Positions 5,826-12,828 of a DNA stretch of 21,219 bases are shown here, in pieces. The notes under the pieces were generated by a model. That model was not told the origin of the DNA. It worked only from the letters and a program-made list of their open reading frames with translations, and did no database searches. The DNA is from CAVSUR01 sp052143655 (GTDB lineage: Bacteria; Actinomycetota; Actinomycetes; Streptosporangiales; Streptosporangiaceae). Each line of letters begins with the position of its first letter. The first letter of the stretch is position 1. Made by a program: the position numbers and the translations under genes. The stretch spans positions 1-21,219 of the forward strand of contig JBKQSL010000066.1 of NCBI GenBank assembly GCA_052143655.1, given 5' to 3'.

Positions 5826-8303
5826 ATGACGATGACTGAGGCGCGCCCGCTAACCAACGCGGACGCGGAGGTTCTCGATGCCTACTGGCGGGCCGCGAAC
5901 TACCTGTCCGCGGGCCAGATCTACCTGATGGACAACCCCCTGCTCACCGAGCCGCTGCGGCCCGAGCACATCAAGCCGCGCCTGCTCGGCCACTGGGGCA
6001 CCTCGCCGGGGCTGAACTTCATCTGGGCCCACCTCAGCCGTGCCATCACTGTGCACGACCAGCCGATGATGTACGTCATCGGCCCCGGTCACGGCGGCCC
6101 GGCGGCGCTGGCCAACACCTGGCTGGAAGGCAGCTACAGCGAGGTGTACCCGAGCGTCCCACAGGACGCGGCGGGCATGCGGGAGCTGTTCCGGCAGTTC
6201 TCCTTCCCGGGCGGGGTGCCGAGTCACGTGGCCCCCGAGACTCCCGGCTCGATCCACGAGGGCGGCGAGCTCGGCTATTCGCTGTCGCATGCGCACGGGG
6301 CCGCGTTCGACAATCCAGGGCTGATTGTCGCGTGCGTCATCGGTGACGGCGAGGCCGAGACCGGGCCGCTGGCCGCCAGCTGGCACTCGGGCCGGTTCCT
6401 GAACCCGGCCCGGGATGGTGCCGTGCTGCCGATCCTGCACCTCAACGGCTGGAAGATCGCCAATCCGACCGTGCTGGCCCGGATCGACGAGACTGAGCTG
6501 GACGGCCTGCTGCGCGGCTGCGGCTGGGAGCCGGTGCACGTGACCGGCGACGACCCGGCGGTCATGCACCGGAAGATGGCGGCCGCGGTGGACAGCGCGG
6601 TGAACGAGATCCGCGCCATTACCGGGCAGGCCCGGTCAGCGGCGGCCGGCGCCGACGGCCGGCCCGGCCGGCGGCCGCGCTGGCCGATGATCGTGCTGCG
6701 CACCCCGAAGGGCTGGACCGGCCCCCGGGAGGTCGACGGCGTCCCGGTGGAGGGCACCTGGCGGGCGCACCAGGTGCCGCTGCCGGAGGTCCGGACCAAC
6801 CCCGCCCACCTGCACCAGCTCGAGCAGTGGCTGCGCTCGTACCGGCCGGGCGAGCTGTTCGGCGCCGACGGGCGCCCCCGGCCGGAGCTGCTGCGCCTGA
6901 TCCCGGCCGGCGACCGCCGGCTCGGCGCGTGCCCGCACGCCAACGGCGGCCTGGTGCTGCGCGACCTGGTGCTGCCGGACTTCCGCGACTACGCGGTGCC
7001 GGTGACCGCGCCTGGCGCCGGGGAATCGGAGCCCACCCGGGTGCTGGGCCGGATGCTGCGGGACGTGATGGCGCTGAACGGGCCCAGCCGCAACTTCCGC
7101 ATCATGGGGCCGGACGAGACCGAGTCGAACCGGCTGGGCGCGGTGCTGGAGGTCACCGGCAAGACGTGGGAAGAGCGGACGCTGCCGGTGGACCAGAACC
7201 TGGCGCCGGACGGGCGGGTGATGGAGATCCTCTCCGAGCACACCTGCCAGGGCTGGCTGGAGGGTTACCTGCTGACCGGCCGGCACGGGCTGTTCTCCTG
7301 CTACGAGGCGTTCATCCACATCATCGACTCGATGTTCAACCAGCACGCCAAGTGGCTGAAGACCAGCCGGTCACTGCCCTGGCGGCGGCCGGTGGCATCG
7401 CTGAACTACCTGCTCACCTCGCACGTGTGGCGGCAGGACCACAACGGCTTCTCGCACCAGGACCCCGGCTTCATCGACCATGTGATGAACAAGAAAGCCG
7501 AGGTGATCAGGGTCTACCTGCCGCCGGACGCGAACACGCTGCTGTCGGTAGCCAACCACTGCCTGCGCTCGCGCCAGTACGTCAACGTGATGGTCTCCGG
7601 CAAGCAGCCGTCACCGGACTGGCTGGACATGGACGCGGCCATCCTGCACTGCACCAGGGGCGCCGGGATCTGGGATTGGGCCAGCAACGAGGAGGCCGAC
7701 GCCGAGCCGGACATCGTGCTGGCCTGCGCGGGGGACGTGCCGACGCTGGAGGTGCTGGCCGCGACCAGCATCCTGCGCAAGCACCTGCCGCAGCTGCGGA
7801 TCCGGGTCGTCAACGTCGTGGACCTGATGCGGCTCCAGCCAGCCTCCGAGCACCCGCACGGCATGAGCGACGCGGAGTTCGAGGCGCTGTTCACCTCCAG
7901 CCGACCGGTGATCTTCGCCTACCACGGCTACCCGTGGCTGATCCACCGGCTCACCTACAGCCGGGCCGGGCACGACCAGTTCCATGTCCGCGGCTACAAG
8001 GAGGAAGGCGCGACTACCACGCCGTTCGACATGGTAGTGATGAACGACATGGACCGGTTCCACCTCGTCATGGACGTCATCGACCGGGTTCCCGGGCTGT
8101 GCAACAAGGCGGCGGGGCTGCGCCAGCTGATGGTCGACACGCGGGCCCGGCACCGGGCATGGACCCGCGAGCACGGTGAGGACCTGCCGGAGGTGCAGGA
8201 GTGGACCTGGCACGGGGCGCTGCAGGACCGTGATGCGGCCGCCCTCCGGGTGCCGGGGCCGCCGGTCCCCGGCCCGGCCGAGCAGTCCGGCGTCGCCCAG
8301 TGA
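5826..8303 (+). CDS. xfp: Phosphoketolase (xylulose-5-P / fructose-6-P)
   Basis: Thiamine-diphosphate enzyme that splits xylulose 5-phosphate (and often fructose 6-phosphate) with inorganic phosphate to acetyl phosphate plus glyceraldehyde 3-phosphate (or erythrose 4-phosphate). The 825 residues cover the whole family: N-terminal domain with LLGHWGTSPG (H56) and GPGHGGPA (H89), the diphosphate/Mg motif GDGEAETGP at 173-181 with the downstream LNGWKIANPT, the middle domain with FRIMGPDETESNRL and SCYEAFIHIIDSM, and the C-terminal domain with FAYHGYPWLIHRL. Two ATGs (5826, 5832) follow GGAAG at 5811-5815; either could be used. A Gly/Arg/Ala-rich insert (about 270-285) and a Pro-rich tail are the only departures. 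The stop overlaps the acetate kinase start (GTGA), coupling production and use of acetyl phosphate. Confidence 0.97.
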   Translation: MTMTEARPLTNADAEVLDAYWRAANYLSAGQIYLMDNPLLTEPLRPEHIKPRLLGHWGTSPGLNFIWAHLSRAITVHDQPMMYVIGPGHGGPAALANTWLEGSYSEVYPSVPQDAAGMRELFRQFSFPGGVPSHVAPETPGSIHEGGELGYSLSHAHGAAFDNPGLIVACVIGDGEAETGPLAASWHSGRFLNPARDGAVLPILHLNGWKIANPTVLARIDETELDGLLRGCGWEPVHVTGDDPAVMHRKMAAAVDSAVNEIRAITGQARSAAAGADGRPGRRPRWPMIVLRTPKGWTGPREVDGVPVEGTWRAHQVPLPEVRTNPAHLHQLEQWLRSYRPGELFGADGRPRPELLRLIPAGDRRLGACPHANGGLVLRDLVLPDFRDYAVPVTAPGAGESEPTRVLGRMLRDVMALNGPSRNFRIMGPDETESNRLGAVLEVTGKTWEERTLPVDQNLAPDGRVMEILSEHTCQGWLEGYLLTGRHGLFSCYEAFIHIIDSMFNQHAKWLKTSRSLPWRRPVASLNYLLTSHVWRQDHNGFSHQDPGFIDHVMNKKAEVIRVYLPPDANTLLSVANHCLRSRQYVNVMVSGKQPSPDWLDMDAAILHCTRGAGIWDWASNEEADAEPDIVLACAGDVPTLEVLAATSILRKHLPQLRIRVVNVVDLMRLQPASEHPHGMSDAEFEALFTSSRPVIFAYHGYPWLIHRLTYSRAGHDQFHVRGYKEEGATTTPFDMVVMNDMDRFHLVMDVIDRVPGLCNKAAGLRQLMVDTRARHRAWTREHGEDLPEVQEWTWHGALQDRDAAALRVPGPPVPGPAEQSGVAQ

Positions 8304-9448
8304 GCGGTGCCGGCGATGACGGCGGCCGCGTACTGGTCGTCAACACCGGGTCGAGCAGCCTGAAGCTGGCCCTGCTCGGCCCGGCCGACCAGGTCGCAGC
8401 CGAGGCCGAGATCGAGTCATGGGACGGCGACCTCGGCTCCGGCGAGCTGCGCGACTTCGTCGCCGGGCTGGACCGGGTGGACGTGGTGGGCCACCGGGTC
8501 GTGCACGGGGGCAGCCGGTTCACCGGCCCGGTGCTGCTCGACGATCAGGTCATGGCGGCCCTCAGCGAGCTGGTCAGCCTGGCGCCGCTGCACCAGCCGC
8601 GCGGGCTGGCGGGCGTCAGGGCGGTCGGGGCGCTGCTGCCGCAGGTGCCGCAGGTCGCCTGCTTCGACACCGCGTTCCACTCCGGGCTGCCCGCCGCGGC
8701 GGCGACCTACCCGCTGCCGAGGGCGTGGCGGGACCGGTTCGGGCTGCGCCGGTACGGGTTCCACGGCCTGTCGCATGGCTACGCCGCCCGGCGCGGCGCC
8801 GAACTGGCGGGCGCGGACCCTGCCGCCGCCCGGATCGTGACCTGCCACCTGGGCGGCGGCGCGTCCCTCGCGGCCGTGCGCAGCGGCCAGTGCACGGACA
8901 CCACCATGGGCTTCACCCCGCTGGAGGGGCTGGTGATGGCCACCAGGAGCGGCAGCGTCGATCCGGGGATGCTCGTCTGGCTGCTGCAGGAGGACCGGCT
9001 CAGCCTGGCTGAGCTCTCCGACGGGCTGGAGCACGCCGCAGGCCTGGCCGGGCTGGCCGAGATCGCGCACGGCACGGGTGACATGCGGGAGATCCACGCC
9101 GCCGCGGCGGCCGGCTGCGGGCCGGCCCGGCTGGCCGTGGATGTTTACCTGCACCGGCTGCGGGCTGAGATCGCGGCGATGACCGCGGCGCTGAACGGCC
9201 TGGACGTGCTGGTCTTCACCGGCGGCGTCGGCGAGCACGACCCGCAGGTCCGCGCGGCAGCCGTCGCGGGCCTGGCCTTTCTCGGCGTAGCCGCCGACGA
9301 GGAGCGCAACGCCGCCGCGCGGTCGGACGCCGACATCACCGCGCCCGGCGCGGCCGTGCGCACCGTCGTGGTCACTGCCCGGGAGGATATCGAGATCGCC
9401 CGGCAGGCCCGCAGCGTGCTGGCCGGCGGAGACGCCGGGGCGGCGTGA
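8300..9448 (+). CDS. ackA: Acetate kinase
   Basis: Converts acetyl phosphate and ADP to acetate and ATP (reversible), finishing the phosphoketolase route to ATP. The 382-residue protein has both ASKHA signatures: VLVVNTGSSSLKLALL at the N-terminus and YGFHGLSHGYAARR near residue 152. Other landmarks are VGHRVVHGG (R66), APLHQP (H98), CFDTAFH (D123), HLGGGASLAAV, TRSGSVDPG (R216) and FTGGVGEHDPQVR. It is slightly shorter than the usual 400 residues. GTG 8300 overlaps the phosphoketolase stop by four bases. A 16-base tandem duplication covers the stop codon and continues downstream. Confidence 0.96.
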   Translation: MSGAGDDGGRVLVVNTGSSSLKLALLGPADQVAAEAEIESWDGDLGSGELRDFVAGLDRVDVVGHRVVHGGSRFTGPVLLDDQVMAALSELVSLAPLHQPRGLAGVRAVGALLPQVPQVACFDTAFHSGLPAAAATYPLPRAWRDRFGLRRYGFHGLSHGYAARRGAELAGADPAAARIVTCHLGGGASLAAVRSGQCTDTTMGFTPLEGLVMATRSGSVDPGMLVWLLQEDRLSLAELSDGLEHAAGLAGLAEIAHGTGDMREIHAAAAAGCGPARLAVDVYLHRLRAEIAAMTAALNGLDVLVFTGGVGEHDPQVRAAAVAGLAFLGVAADEERNAAARSDADITAPGAAVRTVVVTAREDIEIARQARSVLAGGDAGAA

Positions 9449-9468
9449 GTCCGGGGCGGCGTGAGTCC
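9437..9468 (+). repeat. 16-base tandem duplication across the ackA stop
   Basis: GGGGCGGCGTGAGTCC occurs at 9437-9452 and again at 9453-9468, followed by a further GGGG. The first copy includes the ackA TGA (9446-9448). It looks like a slippage duplication; the second copy is untranslated. Confidence 0.9.
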
Positions 9469-9537
9469 GGGGTGCATCGTCCCAGGGCGGGCCCGGCGGC
9501 CAGTTCGCAGACGTTAAGCCCTGGCAGCCGGGTCGTT

Positions 9538-9552
9538 GGGCCCTGGCGGCCC
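9538..9552. promoter_or_regulatory. Small palindrome upstream of the cNMP-fold gene
   Basis: GGGCC and GGCCC flank the 5-base spacer CTGGC, about 95 bases before ATG 9647. The layout resembles GC-rich DosR-like boxes of other actinobacteria, but in DNA of this composition such a short palindrome can easily arise by chance. Confidence 0.2.
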
Positions 9553-9646
9553 TCGACCAGGCCGGCGCATTCTCGGTCTGACGGGATCCTCAGAGGGCAG
9601 GGGCGCCCGCAGGGCGGCGGCTGCGGCGAGCGAGCGGAGTGACGCC

Positions 9647-10120
9647 ATGACCGCACAGGACCGATCGATTCTTGCCGGGCACCCGTTCTTGCGCGGCATG
9701 CGGGCCGAGCACGTCGCCAGCCTGGCGGACTGCTGCACGCACGTCGTGCTGCCGGTCAGCCTGCGGCTGTTCGAGGAGGGCGGGACCGCCGACAAGTTCT
9801 GGCTGATCGATGCGGGCCAGGTCGCGCTGGACGCCGTGGTGCCCGGCAACGGCCGGTTCATCATCGAGACGCTCGGCCGCGGCGAGGTGGTCGGCCTGTC
9901 CTGGCTGCTGCCGCCCTACCAGTGGCGGTTCGGCGCGATCACGCGGCAGCCGATGCAGGCGTTCGAGTTCGACGCGCCAGCTGTCCGGGCGGCCTGCATC
10001 GCAGACCCCGGGCTCGGCTACGAGCTGAGCCAGCGGTTCCTGGCCCAGTCCGTGCGCCGACTGCAGGTGACCAGGGCCCGGCTGCTGGAGCGGCTCGCGC
10101 AGGCGCCCGCCCGGTCCTGA
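9647..10120 (+). CDS. Stand-alone cyclic-nucleotide-binding-fold protein
   Basis: A 157-residue protein consisting of one CRP-type ligand-binding barrel and a C-terminal helix, with no helix-turn-helix, so it is not a CRP/FNR activator. It reads HPFLRGMRAEHVASLADCC, then the strand-turn FEEGGTADKFWLIDAGQVAL, then the region of the phosphate-binding cassette GRGEVVGLSWLLPPYQWRFGAIT. In cAMP binders this cassette is close to GE-LALL-RSA; here the cassette has LSW and WRFGA, so ordinary cAMP binding is doubtful. ATG 9647 has GGAG 8 bases upstream. It sits between acetate kinase and a universal stress protein; related single-domain proteins occur beside stress and hypoxia genes in actinobacteria. 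Partner and ligand are unknown. Confidence 0.85.
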   Translation: MTAQDRSILAGHPFLRGMRAEHVASLADCCTHVVLPVSLRLFEEGGTADKFWLIDAGQVALDAVVPGNGRFIIETLGRGEVVGLSWLLPPYQWRFGAITRQPMQAFEFDAPAVRAACIADPGLGYELSQRFLAQSVRRLQVTRARLLERLAQAPARS

Positions 10121-10239
10121 GCCGACGGAAGGCCGCCGCCGGGGCGCGCCCTTGCCCGCAGATGCGGTGAGGTTGTCCCCTAGCAGGCCCGGGTCGGCAC
10201 GAGCGAGAGTGGAAGGTGACGCCGAGACCGGGAGGGCCG

Positions 10240-10812
10240 ATGGACAGTGTGCAGCCAGTCATTGTGGTAGGTGTGACCGGGTCAGGCGCTGCCGCGGCGG
10301 CGCTGCACTGGGCGGTGGACGAGGCGCGCAGCCGCGGTGCCGCCCTGCTGGTCATCCGGGTCTGGGAGCCGACCGCGCGGCCGGCGCCCTACGCCGCCCA
10401 GGAGAGCGCGCGGGTCTGGCAGCAGCGCCGGGCGACGGCCAGCGAGGAACTCCGGGGTGGGCTGCACCGCGAATTCGGCGGCCAGATCCCCGACTGGGTC
10501 GCTGCCGAACTGGCCGAGGGCAGCCCTGAGCGAGTGCTGGTGCAGCGCTCTGCCGAGGCGGTCATGCTCGTGGTCGGCGCCACCGGCCAGCCCCTGACGC
10601 CCGGCCGGCCGATCGGTCCCGTGGTCCGCGCCTGCCTCAGCCGGGCCGGGTGCCCGGTCGTGATCGTCAGCGCTCCGGCCGGACAGCCGGATCCGCTGTC
10701 ATCAGAGGGCGTGGCCCGCGCGGCGCACGTCAGCACCGGAATGCCGGAGCCCGCGCCCGCCGGAGCGCGCCGGGCGGCACTCACCGTGCCGCAGTCCCGG
10801 TACCAGGGGTAG
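10240..10812 (+). CDS. Universal stress protein, divergent second copy
   Basis: UspA-fold protein of 190 residues. It opens PVIVVGVTGSGAAAAALHWA (normally VGVDGS; the Asp is Thr here) and has VVGATGQPLTPGRPIGPVV where the ATP-binding motif G-x2-G-x9-G-[ST] is expected; the final Ser/Thr is Pro. ATP binding may therefore be weak or lost. A tail of about 40 residues rich in Pro and Ala follows the domain. ATG 10240 has GGAGGG five bases upstream and is preferred over GTG 10216. It ends 34 bases before the convergent XRE gene and closes the stress cassette begun at 5319. Confidence 0.88.
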   Translation: MDSVQPVIVVGVTGSGAAAAALHWAVDEARSRGAALLVIRVWEPTARPAPYAAQESARVWQQRRATASEELRGGLHREFGGQIPDWVAAELAEGSPERVLVQRSAEAVMLVVGATGQPLTPGRPIGPVVRACLSRAGCPVVIVSAPAGQPDPLSSEGVARAAHVSTGMPEPAPAGARRAALTVPQSRYQG

Positions 10813-10846
10813 GCCGCTTTCCCTCGCCGCAGCGCGACCGGCCCGG

Positions 10847-11215
10847 TCAGGGGCGCAGCATGCTGCGGTACACGGCGATGAGCGCTGCCTTCTGCGATTC
10901 GTCGAGCTTGCCGTCGGACTCGATGGCGTCCTGGACCGACGCGATCCGGGCCGCTACGTCCCCGGCCTCGGCGGCCTTCTCGTCCAGCAGCCCGGCCTGA
11001 GCCAGCAGCCGCTCGGCCGACACGTCGAGCGCACCGGAGATCAGCTTGAGCACCCGGACCGACGGCTGGTGCATGCCCCGTTCCAGCTGGCTCAGGTAGG
11101 GGTTGGACAGGCTGGTGAGCTCGGCCAGCTGGCGCAGCGAGAGATTGGCGAGCTTGCGCTGGCTGCGGATGAACGCACCCAGCGCTGCCATCTGCTGATC
11201 CCACTGATCCGTCAC
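10847..11215 (-). CDS. XRE-family transcriptional regulator
   Basis: A 122-residue DNA-binding protein. The N-terminal helix-turn-helix reads ALGAFIRSQRKLANLSLRQL, continuing with AELTSLSNPYLSQLERGMHQPSVRVLKLIS. The C-terminal part LDESQKAALIAVYRSMLRP is the ending of a widespread actinobacterial family of single-domain XRE regulators whose role is mostly undescribed. I chose GTG 11215 because a purine-rich GGGGGAA lies just upstream; ATG 11251 would add twelve residues outside the family. It converges with the universal stress protein and diverges from the DUF397 gene. A 10-base AT palindrome (11285-11294), at promoter distance upstream, is a candidate autoregulatory site. Confidence 0.9.
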   Translation of the reverse strand: MTDQWDQQMAALGAFIRSQRKLANLSLRQLAELTSLSNPYLSQLERGMHQPSVRVLKLISGALDVSAERLLAQAGLLDEKAAEAGDVAARIASVQDAIESDGKLDESQKAALIAVYRSMLRP

Positions 11216-11284
11216 AGATTCCCCCACAGCCAGGCCGAGTCCGGTCAGCACTGCATTGGGCCGCTAAGCTTCCGCAGCACTGCT

Positions 11285-11294
11285 TACTATAGTA
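11285..11294. promoter_or_regulatory. Perfect AT palindrome TACTATAGTA
   Basis: A 10-base perfect palindrome, flanked outside by GC on each side so that the pairing extends after one mismatch. It is about 70 bases upstream of GTG 11215 and stands out in GC-rich surroundings. TACTAT/TATAGT would also serve as a -10 element in either direction, so it could be a promoter core, an operator, or both. Confidence 0.4.
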
Positions 11295-11532
11295 CGCAAA
11301 ACCCCGGATCACGGGAAGCCTCGCAGCCCTGGCCTGGCACTGGCCCGCGGAAGCCCGCTAAGCGCGGTACGCAGAAGCCGCGCTGAACTGGTCCCGCCGC
11401 CGACGCGGACGGCCGGCGCAGACTGGTCCCGGCCGGCGCGCCGAAGCCCGTGCTGGGACCGGCCCGGCCCCGGTCCGCCCGGACATCGCCCCGCAGATCA
11501 TGAAATGAGCTACCATTCACTGCTATTACAAA

Positions 11533-11560
11533 TGCAGCTGCAAGTGCCAATGCATATGCA
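11533..11560. promoter_or_regulatory. Twin palindromes TGCAGCTGCA and TGCATATGCA
   Basis: Two perfect 10-base palindromes, at 11533-11542 and 11551-11560, share the form TGCA-N2-TGCA with centres 18 bases apart. They lie about 105 bases upstream of the DUF397 start, in the AT-richer part of the region. A paired operator for one of the neighbouring helix-turn-helix regulators is likely but unproven. Confidence 0.45.
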
Positions 11561-11663
11561 GAGTGTCGTTAGCGTCTCCTGCGTCGGGGCCGCGGGAGCG
11601 GTCGCGGGCGGACTGAGCAGACGCCGCCCCGGGATTACCCATGCGGCGGGAACAGGATCTTAG

Positions 11664-11900
11664 GTGAACCCACCTCACAACGGCATTACGGCTGCCTGGC
11701 TGCGCGGGGCAGCATGGCGCAAGAGCCGGCACAGTAACCCCAGCGGCAACTGCGTGGAAATGGCGGGCCTGCCCGACGGCAGCGTCGCCATCCGCAACTC
11801 CCGGCACCCGGAGGGCCCGGCACTGGTCTACACCAAGGCGGAGATTGCCGCGTTCCTGCTGGGGGCCAAGGACGGCGAGTTCGACAGCCTGGCCCGCTGA
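11664..11900 (+). CDS. DUF397 protein (small partner of XRE/DUF5753 regulator)
   Basis: A 78-residue protein with the DUF397 core AAWRKSRHSNPSGNCVEMAG, then DGSVAIRNSRHPEGPALVYT and the final helix AEIAAFLLGAKDGEFD. Start is GTG 11664 after AGGAT. DUF397 proteins are small actinobacterial proteins, BldB-like in the wide sense, usually encoded next to a helix-turn-helix/DUF5753 regulator; the pair has been compared with toxin-antitoxin modules and with WhiJ-type developmental switches. The partner gene begins 13 bases after this stop, so one transcript is expected. Confidence 0.93.
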   Translation: MNPPHNGITAAWLRGAAWRKSRHSNPSGNCVEMAGLPDGSVAIRNSRHPEGPALVYTKAEIAAFLLGAKDGEFDSLAR

Positions 11901-11913
11901 CCGGCGCACGGCG

Positions 11914-12819
11914 ATGACAGCGCAGGCCGGGAGCAGCCCGGGCAGCCGCGGCATGGTCGCGCCGGCCGGCAGCGGCGGCCCGACCGTGCTGCGCATCCTG
12001 CTCGGCGCCCGGCTGCGCAGCCTGCGCGAGCAGCAGCGGATCACGCTGGAGGATGCGGGCCGGGTGATCCGGGCCTCCGGCTCCAAGATGAGCCGGCTGG
12101 AGACCGGCCGGGTGGGATTCAAGGACCGGGACGTCGCCGATCTGCTCACCTTCTACGGGGTGACCGACGAGCAGCAGCGCGGCAGCCTGCGCGCGCTGGC
12201 GCGCAGCGCCAATGCCCAGGGCTGGTGGCAGGCCTACGCCGACGTGCTGCCGCCCTGGTTCGAGGCGTACATCGCCTTCGAGGAGGCGGCGACCAGCATC
12301 CGGGCCTACGAGGTGCAGTTCGTGCCGGGCCTGCTGCAGACCGAGGCATACGCCCGCGCGGTCACGCTGCTCGGCCACCCGAACGCGCCGGCCGACGAGG
12401 TCGACCGCCGGGTAGGACTGCGGCTGGCCCGGCAGGCGCTGATCACCCGGCCCCAGCCGCCGCACGTCTGGGCGGTGCTGGACGAGGCGGTGCTGCGCCG
12501 CCCGGCCGGCCGGCCGGGCGTGATGCGGGGCCAGCTCAAGCACCTGCTGGAAATCGCCGGCCGGCCGAACGTCACGATCCAGGTAATCCCGTTCCAGTAC
12601 GGCGGCCACGCCGCGGCGGGCGGCCCGTTCAGCATCCTGCGGTTTACCGAGCCGGACCTGCCTGACCTGGTCTACCTGGAACAGCTGACTAGCGCGCTGT
12701 ACCTGGACAAGCTGGATACCGTCGAGCACTACCTGGCCGTGATGGAGCGGCTGTGCCTGGAAGCCGAGCCGGCCTTCGCGACGGCCAAGGTCATCAGCGC
12801 CATCCTGCGCGAGGGCTAG
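11914..12819 (+). CDS. XRE-family regulator with DUF5753 domain (WhiJ-like)
   Basis: A 301-residue regulator. The helix-turn-helix lies near residues 25-75 (VLRILLGARLRSLREQQRIT, then LEDAGRVIRASGSKMSRLET), and the DUF5753 domain fills the rest, with the typical phrases YEVQFVPGLLQTEAYARAV, NVTIQVIPFQYGGHAA, GPFSILRF and VYLEQLTSALYLD. ATG 11914 follows the DUF397 stop by 13 bases; ATG 11953, just before the conserved region, is a second possibility. Proteins of this class control sporulation or antibiotic production in Streptomyces together with their DUF397 neighbours; the targets here are not visible. Confidence 0.93.
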   Translation: MTAQAGSSPGSRGMVAPAGSGGPTVLRILLGARLRSLREQQRITLEDAGRVIRASGSKMSRLETGRVGFKDRDVADLLTFYGVTDEQQRGSLRALARSANAQGWWQAYADVLPPWFEAYIAFEEAATSIRAYEVQFVPGLLQTEAYARAVTLLGHPNAPADEVDRRVGLRLARQALITRPQPPHVWAVLDEAVLRRPAGRPGVMRGQLKHLLEIAGRPNVTIQVIPFQYGGHAAAGGPFSILRFTEPDLPDLVYLEQLTSALYLDKLDTVEHYLAVMERLCLEAEPAFATAKVISAILREG

Positions 12820-12828
12820 GCATGAGAG

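Larger units (their letters stand above)
11216..11663. other. 448-base divergent intergenic region
   Basis: No gene is supported. It contains the TACTATAGTA palindrome (11285-11294) near the minus-strand XRE gene, a GC-rich middle with CTGGTCCCG repeated at about 11389 and 11422 and its inverse GGGACC near 11455, and an AT-richer zone (about 11505-11570) holding two more palindromes before the DUF397 gene. The AT-rich zone probably carries the DUF397 promoter, though I could not pick convincing -35/-10 boxes. Confidence 0.6.

Noticed and set aside
6827..8179. Long plus-strand frame (450 codons) inside phosphoketolase
   Set aside because: Shifted-frame shadow of xfp; Arg/Ala/Gly-rich with no motif.
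10240..11215. Toxin-antitoxin pair formed by the XRE gene and its neighbour
   Set aside because: The XRE gene converges with a Usp gene, so the two cannot share an operon, and neither resembles a toxin.
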